In this document: one piece after another, positions 1 through 9,045 of the stretch
Layout: each line of letters starts with the position of its first letter
How positions within the stretch are numbered: position 1 is the first letter of the stretch
NCBI GenBank assembly: GCA_946478915.1
Contig: CAMLER010000001.1
Span: 1-35,706 of the forward strand
Length of the DNA: 35,706 nt
From: an uncultured Chryseolinea sp.
Lineage (GTDB): Bacteria > Bacteroidota > Bacteroidia > Cytophagales > Cyclobacteriaceae
Direction of reading: 5' to 3'
Made by a program: the position numbers and the translations under genes
The notes under the pieces: model-generated
Seen by the model: only the letters and a program-made list of their open reading frames with translations
What the model was told of the DNA's origin: nothing
Databases searched by the model: none

Positions 1-2508
1 TCGTCAGGTAGCGTGCAGGTCACACTTCCCGAATCGAGTGAGGTAATGAATGAGGTTGTCGTCGCCGCATCGCGTGTGGAAGAAAGTATACTCGAATCGC
101 CTGTAAGCATTGAGAAAATGAGCCTGCTGGAAATTCGCCAAACTCCGTCACTCAATTTTTATGACGCGTTGGAAAATCTCAAGGGTGTCGAAATGGTAAC
201 AAGCGGTTTAACGTTTAAGCAAATAAACACCAGGGGCTTCAACCATACGGGTAATTCACGGTTTTTGCAACTGGTTGACGGAGTTGACAACCAAACTCCG
301 GGCCTAGGTTTTTCCGTGGGCAATTTGTTTGGTTCGTCGGACCTGGATATGGAAAGTGCAGAACTCATTCCCGGTGCAGCATCTGCGCTGTATGGTCCCG
401 TTGCATTTAATGGGGTATTAATGATGCGTACAAAAAATCCGTTTCATTACCAGGGGTTGAGCGCGCAGGCGAAAATCGGCGTGAATCACATTAGCGAGGA
501 ATACGCTGACCCCCATGCTCTCTACGATCTTTCACTTCGTTACGCAAAGGCGTTTAACGACAAATTCGCCTTTAAAGTAAATGCACAATATTTTACAGGG
601 CTTGATTTCTTTGCAACGAATTACACGGATGTTGATCCCGGTACACCAGAAAACCAGCGAGGTGATAATAATCCGGCTAGAAATGCTCTCAACATTTATG
701 GAGATGACGAAGCAAGGACTCTTGAGGGAATCGGACGTGTTTCAAGAACAGGATATGAGGAACGCCATGTCACTGATTATGATGTCTACAGTCTGAAACT
801 CAATGGCGCATTGCACTACAGAATTTCGGAGAACATGGAGTTGAGCTATCAATACAATTTTGGAAAGGGAACGGCTAACTACACGGGCAGCAACAGATTT
901 TCCATCAACAATTTTACTTTACAACAACATAAACTTGAATTGAAGGGGAGCAACTATTTCATCCGCGCATACTCCACTGCCGAAGATTCCCATGATTCAT
1001 ATAATGCTAAAGGGCTCGGCCAACTCATTACCAAAACCTGGGTTCGCGACCTGAACGGGAATATCGTTCCTGAAAATCAGGCGGATGATATGTGGTACAC
1101 AAGATACTCGGAAGCATTCCTTGGCAACATTGATGGTGTAACGGCAAATAATCATGGAGCTGCCCGCGCTTTTGCCGACCAGGGAAGATTTCTCCCAGGA
1201 AGTCCTGAATTCAATGCACAAAAGGCACGTCTCGTCGCAACTCAAGGGCTAAGCGGCGCTGGAATCCTAAGCCAAAGCAAGCTCTATCACGTAGAAGGGC
1301 AGTATGATTTTTCAAGCAGCGTTAAGTTCATCGATGTCCTGCTCGGTGGAAACTATCGCGTCTATGATATGTTTACTAACGGAACGCTATTCGATGACAA
1401 AGGTGGAAGTATCATTATTGAAGAGGGTGGCGCGTTTGTACAACTTGGCAAAAGACTGCTAAACGACAATCTGAAGCTTTCGGGATCGATCCGGTATGAT
1501 AAGAATCAGAATTTTAAGGGTAGATTCACACCGCGTGCCTCTGCCGTATATACAGTTGCAAAAAATCACAATTTCAGGAGCTCCATCCAAACTGGTTTTA
1601 GAAATCCTACACCCGGTGACCAATACATCAAACTGAACGCAGGACCAATCACGATTCTTGGCGGGGTGCCCGATAATAGCAAAGGCATGACGGTTTATGA
1701 AAACTCATTTACCGCGGCTTCACTGGGTCCATTCTTTGGTGGTTTCCAGCAAGCAATGCAACAAGGCGCCACGCCTCAAGATGCTATTATGCAGACAAAG
1801 GATCTTTTGGTTAAATCTGACGTCGAGTATATCAAGCCTGAAAGAGCAACTGTTTTTGAAATCGGATATAAGGGCCTGATCAACGATAATCTGATTGTTG
1901 ACGTCAATTACTATTATTCTTCATATACTGACTTTTTGCTTAATCAGGTTGTAATGGAACCTGCAAGTCCTGTTCTTGGCGGGGATGGGAAAATTAATCC
2001 GCAGGCAGCAATGGATCTTCTCAATGGTGATAGTCACCTGTATCAACTTTACACCAACGCCAGTGATCGAGTAACTGCGCAAGGCGCAACGCTTGGGCTA
2101 ACATACGCACTGCCCAATAACTTTTCGCTGGGCGCCAATGGTACACTTGCTACATTTGATATGAAAGACGCAAATCCGAATAATGTCCCCGGATTTAATA
2201 CGCCAAAATATAAGACAGCTGTAACCTTTGGAAACAGTCGACTCACAGACAATTTAGGATTCAACATTGCCTGGAGATGGCAAGATGCTTATGACTGGTA
2301 TGGAACCTTTAATCAGATGCGACCCGGCCGAATTGAGGCATTCTCAGTCGTGGATGCACAAGTAAGCTACAAGCTTCTGCCGATAAAATCCATGGTAAAA
2401 CTTGGCGCTAGTAATTTGTTTAACAACCAGGTATACCAAGCATATGGATCACCTTCGATTGGGGCGATATACTACGTCAGCTTAACCTTTGACCAATTGT
2501 TGAGATGA
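1..2508 (+). CDS. TonB-dependent outer-membrane receptor (5' partial)
   Basis: This is an outer-membrane active transporter that would import a ligand using TonB energy. The reading frame is open from base 1, so the signal peptide and N-terminus lie outside the window; an internal GTG at 13 is not the true start. The fragment opens with NEVVVAASR and SPVSIEKM, the usual junction between a carboxypeptidase-D-like N-domain and the plug. The plug follows at about residues 30-145 (NTRGFN, LVDGVDNQTPG, GAASALYGP, GVLMMRTK). The rest is a long beta-barrel with alternating aromatic strands, ending in a terminal strand YYVSLTFDQLLR typical of outer-membrane proteins. Its stop overlaps the start of the MFS gene by 4 bp, so the two are translationally coupled. 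The barrel does not reveal the ligand, and no SusD partner is visible next to it. Confidence 0.93.
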   Translation, partial: SSGSVQVTLPESSEVMNEVVVAASRVEESILESPVSIEKMSLLEIRQTPSLNFYDALENLKGVEMVTSGLTFKQINTRGFNHTGNSRFLQLVDGVDNQTPGLGFSVGNLFGSSDLDMESAELIPGAASALYGPVAFNGVLMMRTKNPFHYQGLSAQAKIGVNHISEEYADPHALYDLSLRYAKAFNDKFAFKVNAQYFTGLDFFATNYTDVDPGTPENQRGDNNPARNALNIYGDDEARTLEGIGRVSRTGYEERHVTDYDVYSLKLNGALHYRISENMELSYQYNFGKGTANYTGSNRFSINNFTLQQHKLELKGSNYFIRAYSTAEDSHDSYNAKGLGQLITKTWVRDLNGNIVPENQADDMWYTRYSEAFLGNIDGVTANNHGAARAFADQGRFLPGSPEFNAQKARLVATQGLSGAGILSQSKLYHVEGQYDFSSSVKFIDVLLGGNYRVYDMFTNGTLFDDKGGSIIIEEGGAFVQLGKRLLNDNLKLSGSIRYDKNQNFKGRFTPRASAVYTVAKNHNFRSSIQTGFRNPTPGDQYIKLNAGPITILGGVPDNSKGMTVYENSFTAASLGPFFGGFQQAMQQGATPQDAIMQTKDLLVKSDVEYIKPERATVFEIGYKGLINDNLIVDVNYYYSSYTDFLLNQVVMEPASPVLGGDGKINPQAAMDLLNGDSHLYQLYTNASDRVTAQGATLGLTYALPNNFSLGANGTLATFDMKDANPNNVPGFNTPKYKTAVTFGNSRLTDNLGFNIAWRWQDAYDWYGTFNQMRPGRIEAFSVVDAQVSYKLLPIKSMVKLGASNLFNNQVYQAYGSPSIGAIYYVSLTFDQLLR

Positions 2509-3758
2509 TAGTCAGCCCATCAGTGGAAACAAAGAAGGATACTAAAATCGGTATCCTTTTATGGGTTTCGTTCACAATCTGCTTTCTCTGCAACATCAGC
2601 GCAGGGTTGATATCTACACTTATGTCAGTGTACCTTCCAGTGGTCGTAAAAAGCTTAAGCGGTGATGTCAGTACCGAGCAGCTGAGTCATATAAGTGCGT
2701 ACATTAATTCACTTTACATTGCCGGTTGGGCATTGGGAGGCTTTTTTTGGGGATTTATCAGTGATAAGATCGGCCGGGTAAAAGCTCTTACAATTTCGGT
2801 GGCAACCTTTGGAGTATTTACAGTTCTTATAAGTTTGGCATCGTCGTGGGAAATGGTCGTTGCATTCCGCTTATTGTCCGGTCTTGCAGTCGGGGGAATC
2901 ATGGTAATTACCCCAACATTGATCTTTGAAATCTGGCCTTCTCGAACGCGCGCAGTAATGATTGGAATTGATTCAATTGGATTTCCCATAGGCATATTTT
3001 CATCAGGTCTTGTAAATCTGCTCGTAAAGGATTGGCATGAGGCATTTCTTTTTGGATTTCTGCCTATCGTACTTGCAGCCTGCTGCATTTTTATTTTGAG
3101 AGAATCCGAAGATTGGCGTGACTCCAGAAAAATTCTGGAACACGAGCGCGTCCGCGCAACTGGTCAAGACCGATCAAACCTCGTAAAGGGCGCTATCATT
3201 TTTGGGTCGATGCTGATCGGGCTTTGGGGAATGTTTTCGTGGATACCCACATGGGTACAAAGTCTGCTATCAGATTCTACCGGACAGACTGAGCGCGGAA
3301 TTGCAATGATGTTGTTGGGTGCGGGGGGCCTCACAGGTGGATTTATCTCAGGCTGGGTTTCAAATAGCCTGGGGGTTAGGAAAGCAATGATGCTTTGCTT
3401 CAGCGGATGCATTCTCATGTCAATTTTGTTGTTTGGCTTGAACAACAGATTTTCAACAATAATCTATTTCGAGTTGGCGCTGCTTTCATTGTTTTTTGGG
3501 ATCAGCCAGGGACTATTGTCTATTTATATTCCACAACTCTTTCCGGTCAGGATAAGGGGAACATATACGGGCATCTGCTTTAACATTGGTCGGATAGTCA
3601 CGTCTGTTGCTATTTTCTTTGTGGGTGTGATGGTTAGCACCTTAGGGGGATACAGCAACGCGCTGCTAACCTTTGCGGGAATATTTGTAGCTGGGTTTAT
3701 CACTGTATTTTTAACTAACGAAAAAGAAAAAAATAATGGCACACATAGCAGTACCTGA
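2505..3758 (+). CDS. MFS transporter, 12-TM permease
   Basis: This is an inner-membrane secondary transporter of the major facilitator superfamily, 417 aa, a normal length for a 12-helix member. The loop 2-3 signature (motif A) is clear at about residues 78-92 (GGFFWGFISDKIGR), and the N-terminal half carries RLLSGLAVGG followed by a PSRTRA-type loop. The second half repeats the fold (GLTGGFISGWVSNSLGVRKAM). The overall look is closest to the aromatic-acid/organic-acid or sugar-acid symporter branches, but the substrate cannot be read from the sequence. The ATG overlaps the receptor's stop (ATGA), and the 3' end overlaps the next gene by 23 bp. Receptor and permease therefore probably serve the same ligand across the outer and inner membranes. 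Confidence 0.88.
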   Translation: MIVSPSVETKKDTKIGILLWVSFTICFLCNISAGLISTLMSVYLPVVVKSLSGDVSTEQLSHISAYINSLYIAGWALGGFFWGFISDKIGRVKALTISVATFGVFTVLISLASSWEMVVAFRLLSGLAVGGIMVITPTLIFEIWPSRTRAVMIGIDSIGFPIGIFSSGLVNLLVKDWHEAFLFGFLPIVLAACCIFILRESEDWRDSRKILEHERVRATGQDRSNLVKGAIIFGSMLIGLWGMFSWIPTWVQSLLSDSTGQTERGIAMMLLGAGGLTGGFISGWVSNSLGVRKAMMLCFSGCILMSILLFGLNNRFSTIIYFELALLSLFFGISQGLLSIYIPQLFPVRIRGTYTGICFNIGRIVTSVAIFFVGVMVSTLGGYSNALLTFAGIFVAGFITVFLTNEKEKNNGTHSST

Positions 3759-4284
3759 AGGCGTACCCGGAATCCGAAGCCTGGTGATGTTCAGACCCGA
3801 AACAGGAAAACACCTTTATGATCTGGCGCAAGTTCTGCTGCGAGATGCCTCCCCGCTTACACCAGCAGAAAGAGAACTTATAGCAACCCACGTCTCTGCA
3901 AGAAACAATTGCACATTCTGTATGAGCAGCCATGCCGCAGCGGCGCGCGAACTATTCGCAGATAACCGTAGCGTTGTAGACTGTGTAATCCACGGCCAAG
4001 AATCTGCATTGTTATCCGAAAAAATGAAGGCCTTACTGAACATTGCCGGCAAGGTTCAACAAAGTGGAAAGCTGGTCACAGATGAAGACGTAGCAGAAGC
4101 ACGGAAGCATGGTGCAGGTGATCGGGACATACATGATACAGTTTTGATAGCAGCAACATTCTCAATGTTCAATCGATATGTTGATGGCCTGGCATCTTTA
4201 ACGCCAACGGATCCAAAAGAATACGAACCGATGGGTAAGCGCATGGCTACTCTCGGATATGTTTTACCAAAAAAAGCTGAATAA
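3736..4284 (+). CDS. AhpD-like / carboxymuconolactone decarboxylase family protein, copy 1
   Basis: This 182-aa protein belongs to the AhpD/CMD alpha-helical fold. It carries the AhpD-type active-site pattern E-x11-C-x2-C-x3-H at Glu47, Cys59, Cys62 and His66 (CTFCMSSH). In AhpD these residues form the redox and proton-relay site for peroxide reduction. The family also contains decarboxylases and isomerases that use the fold differently, so a peroxidase or thiol-redox role is an inference. The start is the ATG inside the end of the MFS gene; it gives MAHI, the same N-terminus as the next gene. It is followed without a gap by its paralogue. No signal peptide is seen, so it should be cytoplasmic and act on imported material or on oxidants. 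Confidence 0.85.
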   Translation: MAHIAVPEGVPGIRSLVMFRPETGKHLYDLAQVLLRDASPLTPAERELIATHVSARNNCTFCMSSHAAAARELFADNRSVVDCVIHGQESALLSEKMKALLNIAGKVQQSGKLVTDEDVAEARKHGAGDRDIHDTVLIAATFSMFNRYVDGLASLTPTDPKEYEPMGKRMATLGYVLPKKAE

Positions 4285-4833
4285 ATGGCACACATTGATT
4301 TGCCGGAAGGACTTCCCGGCATCAGAGGTCCGATGGCACTCCGACCCGAAACGACAAAACCATTAAACGACTTTGTCGAAGTTCTAATGCGAGCGGAAAA
4401 TTCTTTATCCCGTGGCGAGCGTGAATTGATTGCCACACACGTGTCATATCTTAACGATTGCTTCTTTTGCCAGAATGCGCACGGTGGACTGGCCCAACAT
4501 TACTTTGGCTGTGACCTTGAGCAAATGGATAAAATGAAAATCAATCCCGAGACGGCTCCTATCTCTGAGAAAATGAAGGCACTACTCGCAATCGCTGGCA
4601 GCGTTCAGAAAGGTGGCAAGCATGTTACTACTGAACAGGTTGAAAAAGCCAAAAATCTTGGTGCCACGGATTTTGAAATTCACGACACAGTTTTAATTGC
4701 TGCAGCGTTCTGCATGTTCAATCGGTATGTTGATGGATTGGGAACCTGGGCTCCACAAGACAGAATGTTTTACGTGAATAGAGCAAAGGCGCGCGCTGAA
4801 GAAGGCTATGCAAATTATGATCCGAGAAAGTGA
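4285..4833 (+). CDS. AhpD-like / carboxymuconolactone decarboxylase family protein, copy 2
   Basis: This is a tandem paralogue of the preceding gene, with the same length (182 aa) and the same MAHI start. The motif residues fall at identical positions (Glu47, Cys59, Cys62, His66; CFFCQNAH). Similarity is highest in the ERELIATHVS block, in the SEKMKALL-IAG block and in the C-terminal HDTVLIAA-F-MFNRYVDGL block. The ATG directly follows the TAA of copy 1, so the two are almost certainly co-translated and may form a hetero-oligomer; AhpD-fold proteins commonly oligomerise. The divergence outside the core suggests an old duplication with subfunction rather than a recent copy. The substrate is unknown. 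It is the last gene of the four-gene overlapping cluster. Confidence 0.85.
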   Translation: MAHIDLPEGLPGIRGPMALRPETTKPLNDFVEVLMRAENSLSRGERELIATHVSYLNDCFFCQNAHGGLAQHYFGCDLEQMDKMKINPETAPISEKMKALLAIAGSVQKGGKHVTTEQVEKAKNLGATDFEIHDTVLIAAAFCMFNRYVDGLGTWAPQDRMFYVNRAKARAEEGYANYDPRK

Positions 4834-5145
4834 CCGCCACGTCCGCGTTGTTCGATACATTGAAGCTTGAAACAGAAAGATTTATTCCGATAAAAAGTGA
4901 ATCAATACACGCTTTAACACTAAGTCCAACGATAGTTAATTGTACAAGTGCGAAAACAGTTGCAAAAATACTCAGCTGTGCTGGTTACCTTTTCGTAGGT
5001 CGACGCACTCAACGTGATGACTATTTAAAGAAATGAGTATTAGCAACCGTAGGCGGGCGATTTGCGTCAGACAACGGAAAACTTATCCTCTCGCATCATT
5101 TCGTTGATAGCCGTCATCAATAGATTTATTATATTTTGCGAGGTT
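4834..5145. other. Intergenic region, 312 bp
   Basis: No convincing gene lies here. A 68-codon GTG-initiated frame (4830-5036) has no recognisable domain. Just before the next gene, TATATTTT around 5130-5137 resembles the Bacteroidota -7 box (TAnnTTTG) with an imperfect end, and a TTG at 5103-5105 lies about 24 nt upstream. This is a weak promoter candidate for the large secreted protein. Confidence 0.4.
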
Positions 5146-8100
5146 ATGCGATTCACCCCGTTGTTGCTGTTATTGATTTCACTTAATGCAATCTGCCAAG
5201 ATGATCAGGGCCTACGTTTTATTCAAAATAAGGGTCAATGGGATAAAGGCATTGATTTTCAAGCCCGGATACCGGGTGGAAAATTAGGTGTTTCTGCTAA
5301 AGGTTTTTCGGTATTTCTGCTCGACATGGAGAGGTTGGAGCACGATCACTTGGCCGGTCATGCTAACATTAACGAATCCAGCGGGCTGCCATCAACGGAT
5401 CCGGTTGACGGACACTATTTTCAGATAAACCTCTTAGGATCTAATCAACACGCAGCATCGGTTGTAGAAGCACCACTTGATGGTCACTATAATTATTTTC
5501 TCGGAAATGATTCCTGTCAATGGGCCAGAAAAGCCTTAGCATATACGTCTATTCTTTATCAAGATGTCTACGACGGAATTGATTTCCGTATATCATCGGT
5601 CGGAAATAATCTAAAATACGATTTCATCGTCAGGCCAGGAGCCGATCCATCACAAATCAGAATAGAATACAACGGACTATTTGGCATCGAAAAATCTGAT
5701 GACGAACTGAAAATCCAAACGGCGGTGGGAACGCTTACTGAACTTAAGCCTTACTCCTATCAGATCGATCGCACTAAACAAACTGTAGCCAGTGAATACG
5801 TGATTCGTGACAATGTTGTCACATTTTCATTTCCTAACGACTACGATATCCGCCGTGAATTAATTATAGATCCATTGTTGATTTTTTCAACCTACTCTGG
5901 ATCCACAGCCGATAATTGGGGAAGTACAGCGACTCCGGGGGAGCACGGTACGCTATATTCCGCTGGTGTAACGAATCAAGATCTTGGCGGCTCTTTTCCC
6001 GCGACAGTTGGAGCATTTCAGACTACCAATCGCGGGAGCTTTGATATGGCTATCATAAAATTCGATTCAGCCGGAACCAGGTTTTTACACGCCACGCACC
6101 TCGGAGGATTCAATAATGATTCTCCCAAAAGTCTCGTGGTGGATGAATCATCTGGCGATTTAATCGTGTTGGGTATCACCAGCTCGTCCGACTACCCAAC
6201 AAGCGCCGGAGCATTTGACAAGACGTTTAACCGTGGCACACCAATTTTTAATCGCGTACTTAATACGAATGACGAGTGGGACATAGTCCTTACGCGACTG
6301 TCCTCTGACGGAACTCAGTTAGTCGGCTCGACTTTTCTCGGCGGGTCGGGAAACGATGGATTGAACCTTCCAAAACAATCAGGTGGACCATTGGTGGCAA
6401 ACTACGGTGATGAAATGCGAGGTGATGTAATCACTGATGAGGATGGAAATGTGTTCATAAGTTCTGTTACGTCCTCTGCAGATTTTCCGATCATTAGTGG
6501 ATTTGATAACTCATTCAATGGAAGCACTGATGGTCTTATCGTTAAACTTACTGCGGACCTATCGACGATAATTTGGTCGAGCTATGTAGGTGGATCAGGA
6601 TTTGATGCGTCCTATTCCATAAAGTTTGATAAGAACAAAGATATTGTTTTGGCAGGCGGCACTACAAGTGTGGATTTTCCTGTAACAGCCGGAGCCTACC
6701 AAACGATTTTCAACGGCCTTGTGGATGGATGGATTGCACAACTGGCTGCGGACGGCAGTGCAATTTTGAACGCAACATTCACCGGAACACCATCCTTTGA
6801 TCAAATCTACTTTATTGACCTGAATGCCGATGGCGAAATATTTTGTTACGGTCAAACCGCGGGGCAAATGCCAGTTACATCGGGAGTCTACAGGAACGCT
6901 AACAGCGGACAGTTTCTGCAGAAATTTGCCTCTGATTTAAGTTCATTAAAATTATCCACTGTTTTTGGGTCAGGACGTACCAGTGGCCTGATAATACCTA
7001 ACATATCGCCAACTGCTTTTCTTGTAAATGACTGTGACAATATTTACATGGCAGGTTGGGGAGGCTTTGTTAATTCCAGCTCTACGACTGGGTTTTGGCA
7101 AAGCACTACCAACGGGATGCCTATAACAAACGATGCTTATCAAAAAACCACTTCGGGTTCCGACTTCTACTTTATAGTACTTAACGGAGACGCTACTCAA
7201 CTTGTGTATTCGACCTACCTTGGCGGCAATTCCTCAAAAACCCACGTCGATGGTGGAACTTCACGCTTCGACAAGTATGGAATTGTATATCATGCCGTAT
7301 GTTCAGGTTGTACATTCGGCAATACAACCGGTCAATCATCTTCAGATTTTCCTACGACACCTGGCGCCAAATCGCGCCTTAATAGGAGCTCAAATTGCAA
7401 CAACGCCGCCTTCAAATTTGATTTGTCTTCTCTTAGAGCCAACTTCGATACTAACAACCTCGCTCTGACCTTACCTGGCTTTAACAATGTTTGCTATCCG
7501 GATACAATAGTTTTTCAAAACCTCAGTACCGGCGGAAGATCGATTGTTTGGGATTTTGACGACGGTACGGTTGTCACACAGACTGAAAGTGATCCGAGAA
7601 TACTAATGCATCAATACAAACACGCGGGCCAGTATCGGGTAAAACTTAAAATCACAGACCTGAGCACGTGTAGCCAGACCGATTCTATTATTAAGGTCAT
7701 CAATTATTTCAAGCCCAAAATTACCGTTGCCGCGGATACCGTGATTTGTGAAGGAAGTAGTGTTCAACTTAAAGCAAGTGGCGGCGTTGACTACACATGG
7801 GTTAGCGCTGATGGAACATTCACCTCTTCTCAGCAATCCCCCACCGTCGGTCCGTCGATCGAAACGGTGTACTATGCCATTGTCGTCGATGCCGATGGAT
7901 GCTCAAAAAAAGACACGGTGACTGTTGGCATAACGCCAAACGTCCGAGCCGCCATCCAAACTTATGATCGCAGTTTTACCAAGCCAGGTTATAATAATGT
8001 TTGTTTTCCTGAGGAAATGGGTTTTAAGAACCTTAGCGAACATGGCCAATATTATGTTTGGGATTTTGGTGACGGTACTGTCCCGATCCAACTAAGCGAC

Positions 8101-8958
8101 AGTGTTGCTATGCTTCATAGTTTTAGGCAACAAGGCACGTATCAGGTAAAACTGACGGCTGTGAATCCTAATACATGTAATAAGACCGATACGGCTATAA
8201 AAATAATCAACTATTATAAAGAACAGGTTATAGTTGGTGATGATGGTGAAATATGCGAAGGTACGCCCTTTCAACTAATTGCTTCAGGTGGGACCAAATA
8301 CAGCTGGGTAAGCGAAGACAACACCTTCAGTTCATCCAACCCTTCGCCTATTGTACAACCGGCCGTTACGACCACATATTTTGTTACTGTGACGGATGCC
8401 AACAATTGCACCAGGAAAGACACCGTTAATGTTGCCGTTGTCGACAGCGTGGATATTAAATGGCAGCATATACTCCGAGGCAATTGCGTTGATCTCCCTT
8501 TTGTTTATGTCAAGAACCTTACGGAGCCTTCTGACGATGTAACCTTTCAATTTGACTTCGGCGACGGGCATACTTCTGAGGCAGCTGAAGTTGAGCATAT
8601 CTATGAAACTGATGGCTTGTATTCCTTGAAATTCCGGGTACAGAAAAGTATTTGTTCATATGAAGAGACTGTGCAGCTGCCAATCTACAAGCTATTGTTG
8701 CCTAACGTAATTACGCCGGATGGATCGCCCGGGTTCAACGATAACTTTGAAATAGAACTTGGCTCCAGCTTGACACCCGATGATACAGGCGTCAAAGTAC
8801 AATTAACAGTCGTGAACCGATGGGGCCGTGAGGTTTTTGCATCAAAGGATTATAAAAACGACTGGAAAGGTCACGACCTGGAAACAGGCATTTATTATGT
8901 TCATGTAAAGGTTGGCGATCTGGCTGTTTGCAAGAGTTGGTTGCATATAGTGAAATGA
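5146..8958 (+). CDS. Secreted SBBP-repeat/PKD protein with gliding-motility (T9SS type B) C-terminus
   Basis: This is a 1270-aa exported adhesin-like or surface protein. I chose the ATG at 5146, which gives a clean signal peptide (MRFTPLLLLLISLNAICQ); the frame stays open upstream to a TTG at 5062 but that adds a non-signal leader. After the signal comes a domain beginning FIQNKGQW, typical of the N-terminus of SBBP proteins. At least four SBBP beta-propeller repeats follow (for example THLGGFNNDS, STFLGGSGND, SSYVGGSGFD, STYLGGNSSK, each followed by a T/SS-DFP block). Two PKD-like domains (VWDFDDGTV, VWDFGDGTV) alternate with Ig-like CEGxxxQLxASGG segments, and a third PKD-like stretch follows (FDFGDGHTS). 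The end (LLPNVITPDG, VVNRWGREVF, WKGHDLETGIYYVHV) is the gliding-motility-associated C-terminal domain used for type IX secretion. A similarly exported protease follows 87 bp downstream. No enzymatic domain is visible. Confidence 0.92.
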   Translation: MRFTPLLLLLISLNAICQDDQGLRFIQNKGQWDKGIDFQARIPGGKLGVSAKGFSVFLLDMERLEHDHLAGHANINESSGLPSTDPVDGHYFQINLLGSNQHAASVVEAPLDGHYNYFLGNDSCQWARKALAYTSILYQDVYDGIDFRISSVGNNLKYDFIVRPGADPSQIRIEYNGLFGIEKSDDELKIQTAVGTLTELKPYSYQIDRTKQTVASEYVIRDNVVTFSFPNDYDIRRELIIDPLLIFSTYSGSTADNWGSTATPGEHGTLYSAGVTNQDLGGSFPATVGAFQTTNRGSFDMAIIKFDSAGTRFLHATHLGGFNNDSPKSLVVDESSGDLIVLGITSSSDYPTSAGAFDKTFNRGTPIFNRVLNTNDEWDIVLTRLSSDGTQLVGSTFLGGSGNDGLNLPKQSGGPLVANYGDEMRGDVITDEDGNVFISSVTSSADFPIISGFDNSFNGSTDGLIVKLTADLSTIIWSSYVGGSGFDASYSIKFDKNKDIVLAGGTTSVDFPVTAGAYQTIFNGLVDGWIAQLAADGSAILNATFTGTPSFDQIYFIDLNADGEIFCYGQTAGQMPVTSGVYRNANSGQFLQKFASDLSSLKLSTVFGSGRTSGLIIPNISPTAFLVNDCDNIYMAGWGGFVNSSSTTGFWQSTTNGMPITNDAYQKTTSGSDFYFIVLNGDATQLVYSTYLGGNSSKTHVDGGTSRFDKYGIVYHAVCSGCTFGNTTGQSSSDFPTTPGAKSRLNRSSNCNNAAFKFDLSSLRANFDTNNLALTLPGFNNVCYPDTIVFQNLSTGGRSIVWDFDDGTVVTQTESDPRILMHQYKHAGQYRVKLKITDLSTCSQTDSIIKVINYFKPKITVAADTVICEGSSVQLKASGGVDYTWVSADGTFTSSQQSPTVGPSIETVYYAIVVDADGCSKKDTVTVGITPNVRAAIQTYDRSFTKPGYNNVCFPEEMGFKNLSEHGQYYVWDFGDGTVPIQLSDSVAMLHSFRQQGTYQVKLTAVNPNTCNKTDTAIKIINYYKEQVIVGDDGEICEGTPFQLIASGGTKYSWVSEDNTFSSSNPSPIVQPAVTTTYFVTVTDANNCTRKDTVNVAVVDSVDIKWQHILRGNCVDLPFVYVKNLTEPSDDVTFQFDFGDGHTSEAAEVEHIYETDGLYSLKFRVQKSICSYEETVQLPIYKLLLPNVITPDGSPGFNDNFEIELGSSLTPDDTGVKVQLTVVNRWGREVFASKDYKNDWKGHDLETGIYYVHVKVGDLAVCKSWLHIVK

Positions 8959-9045
8959 TAATCGAGGCACACGCCTTGGACTGATAGATTAAAAAGAATG
9001 TTAAAAAACTTAATCCAGTAATTGTTTTTTTTAAAGTTGTACAAA

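Noticed and set aside
4830..5036. 68-codon GTG-initiated frame after the second AhpD-like gene
   Set aside because: No domain, no signal, odd composition and only a GTG start overlapping the upstream stop; more likely chance.
8959..9045. Promoter for the M4 protease gene
   Set aside because: TAAAGTTG (9032-9039) is one base off the -7 consensus and has no TTG at the right distance; not enough to annotate.
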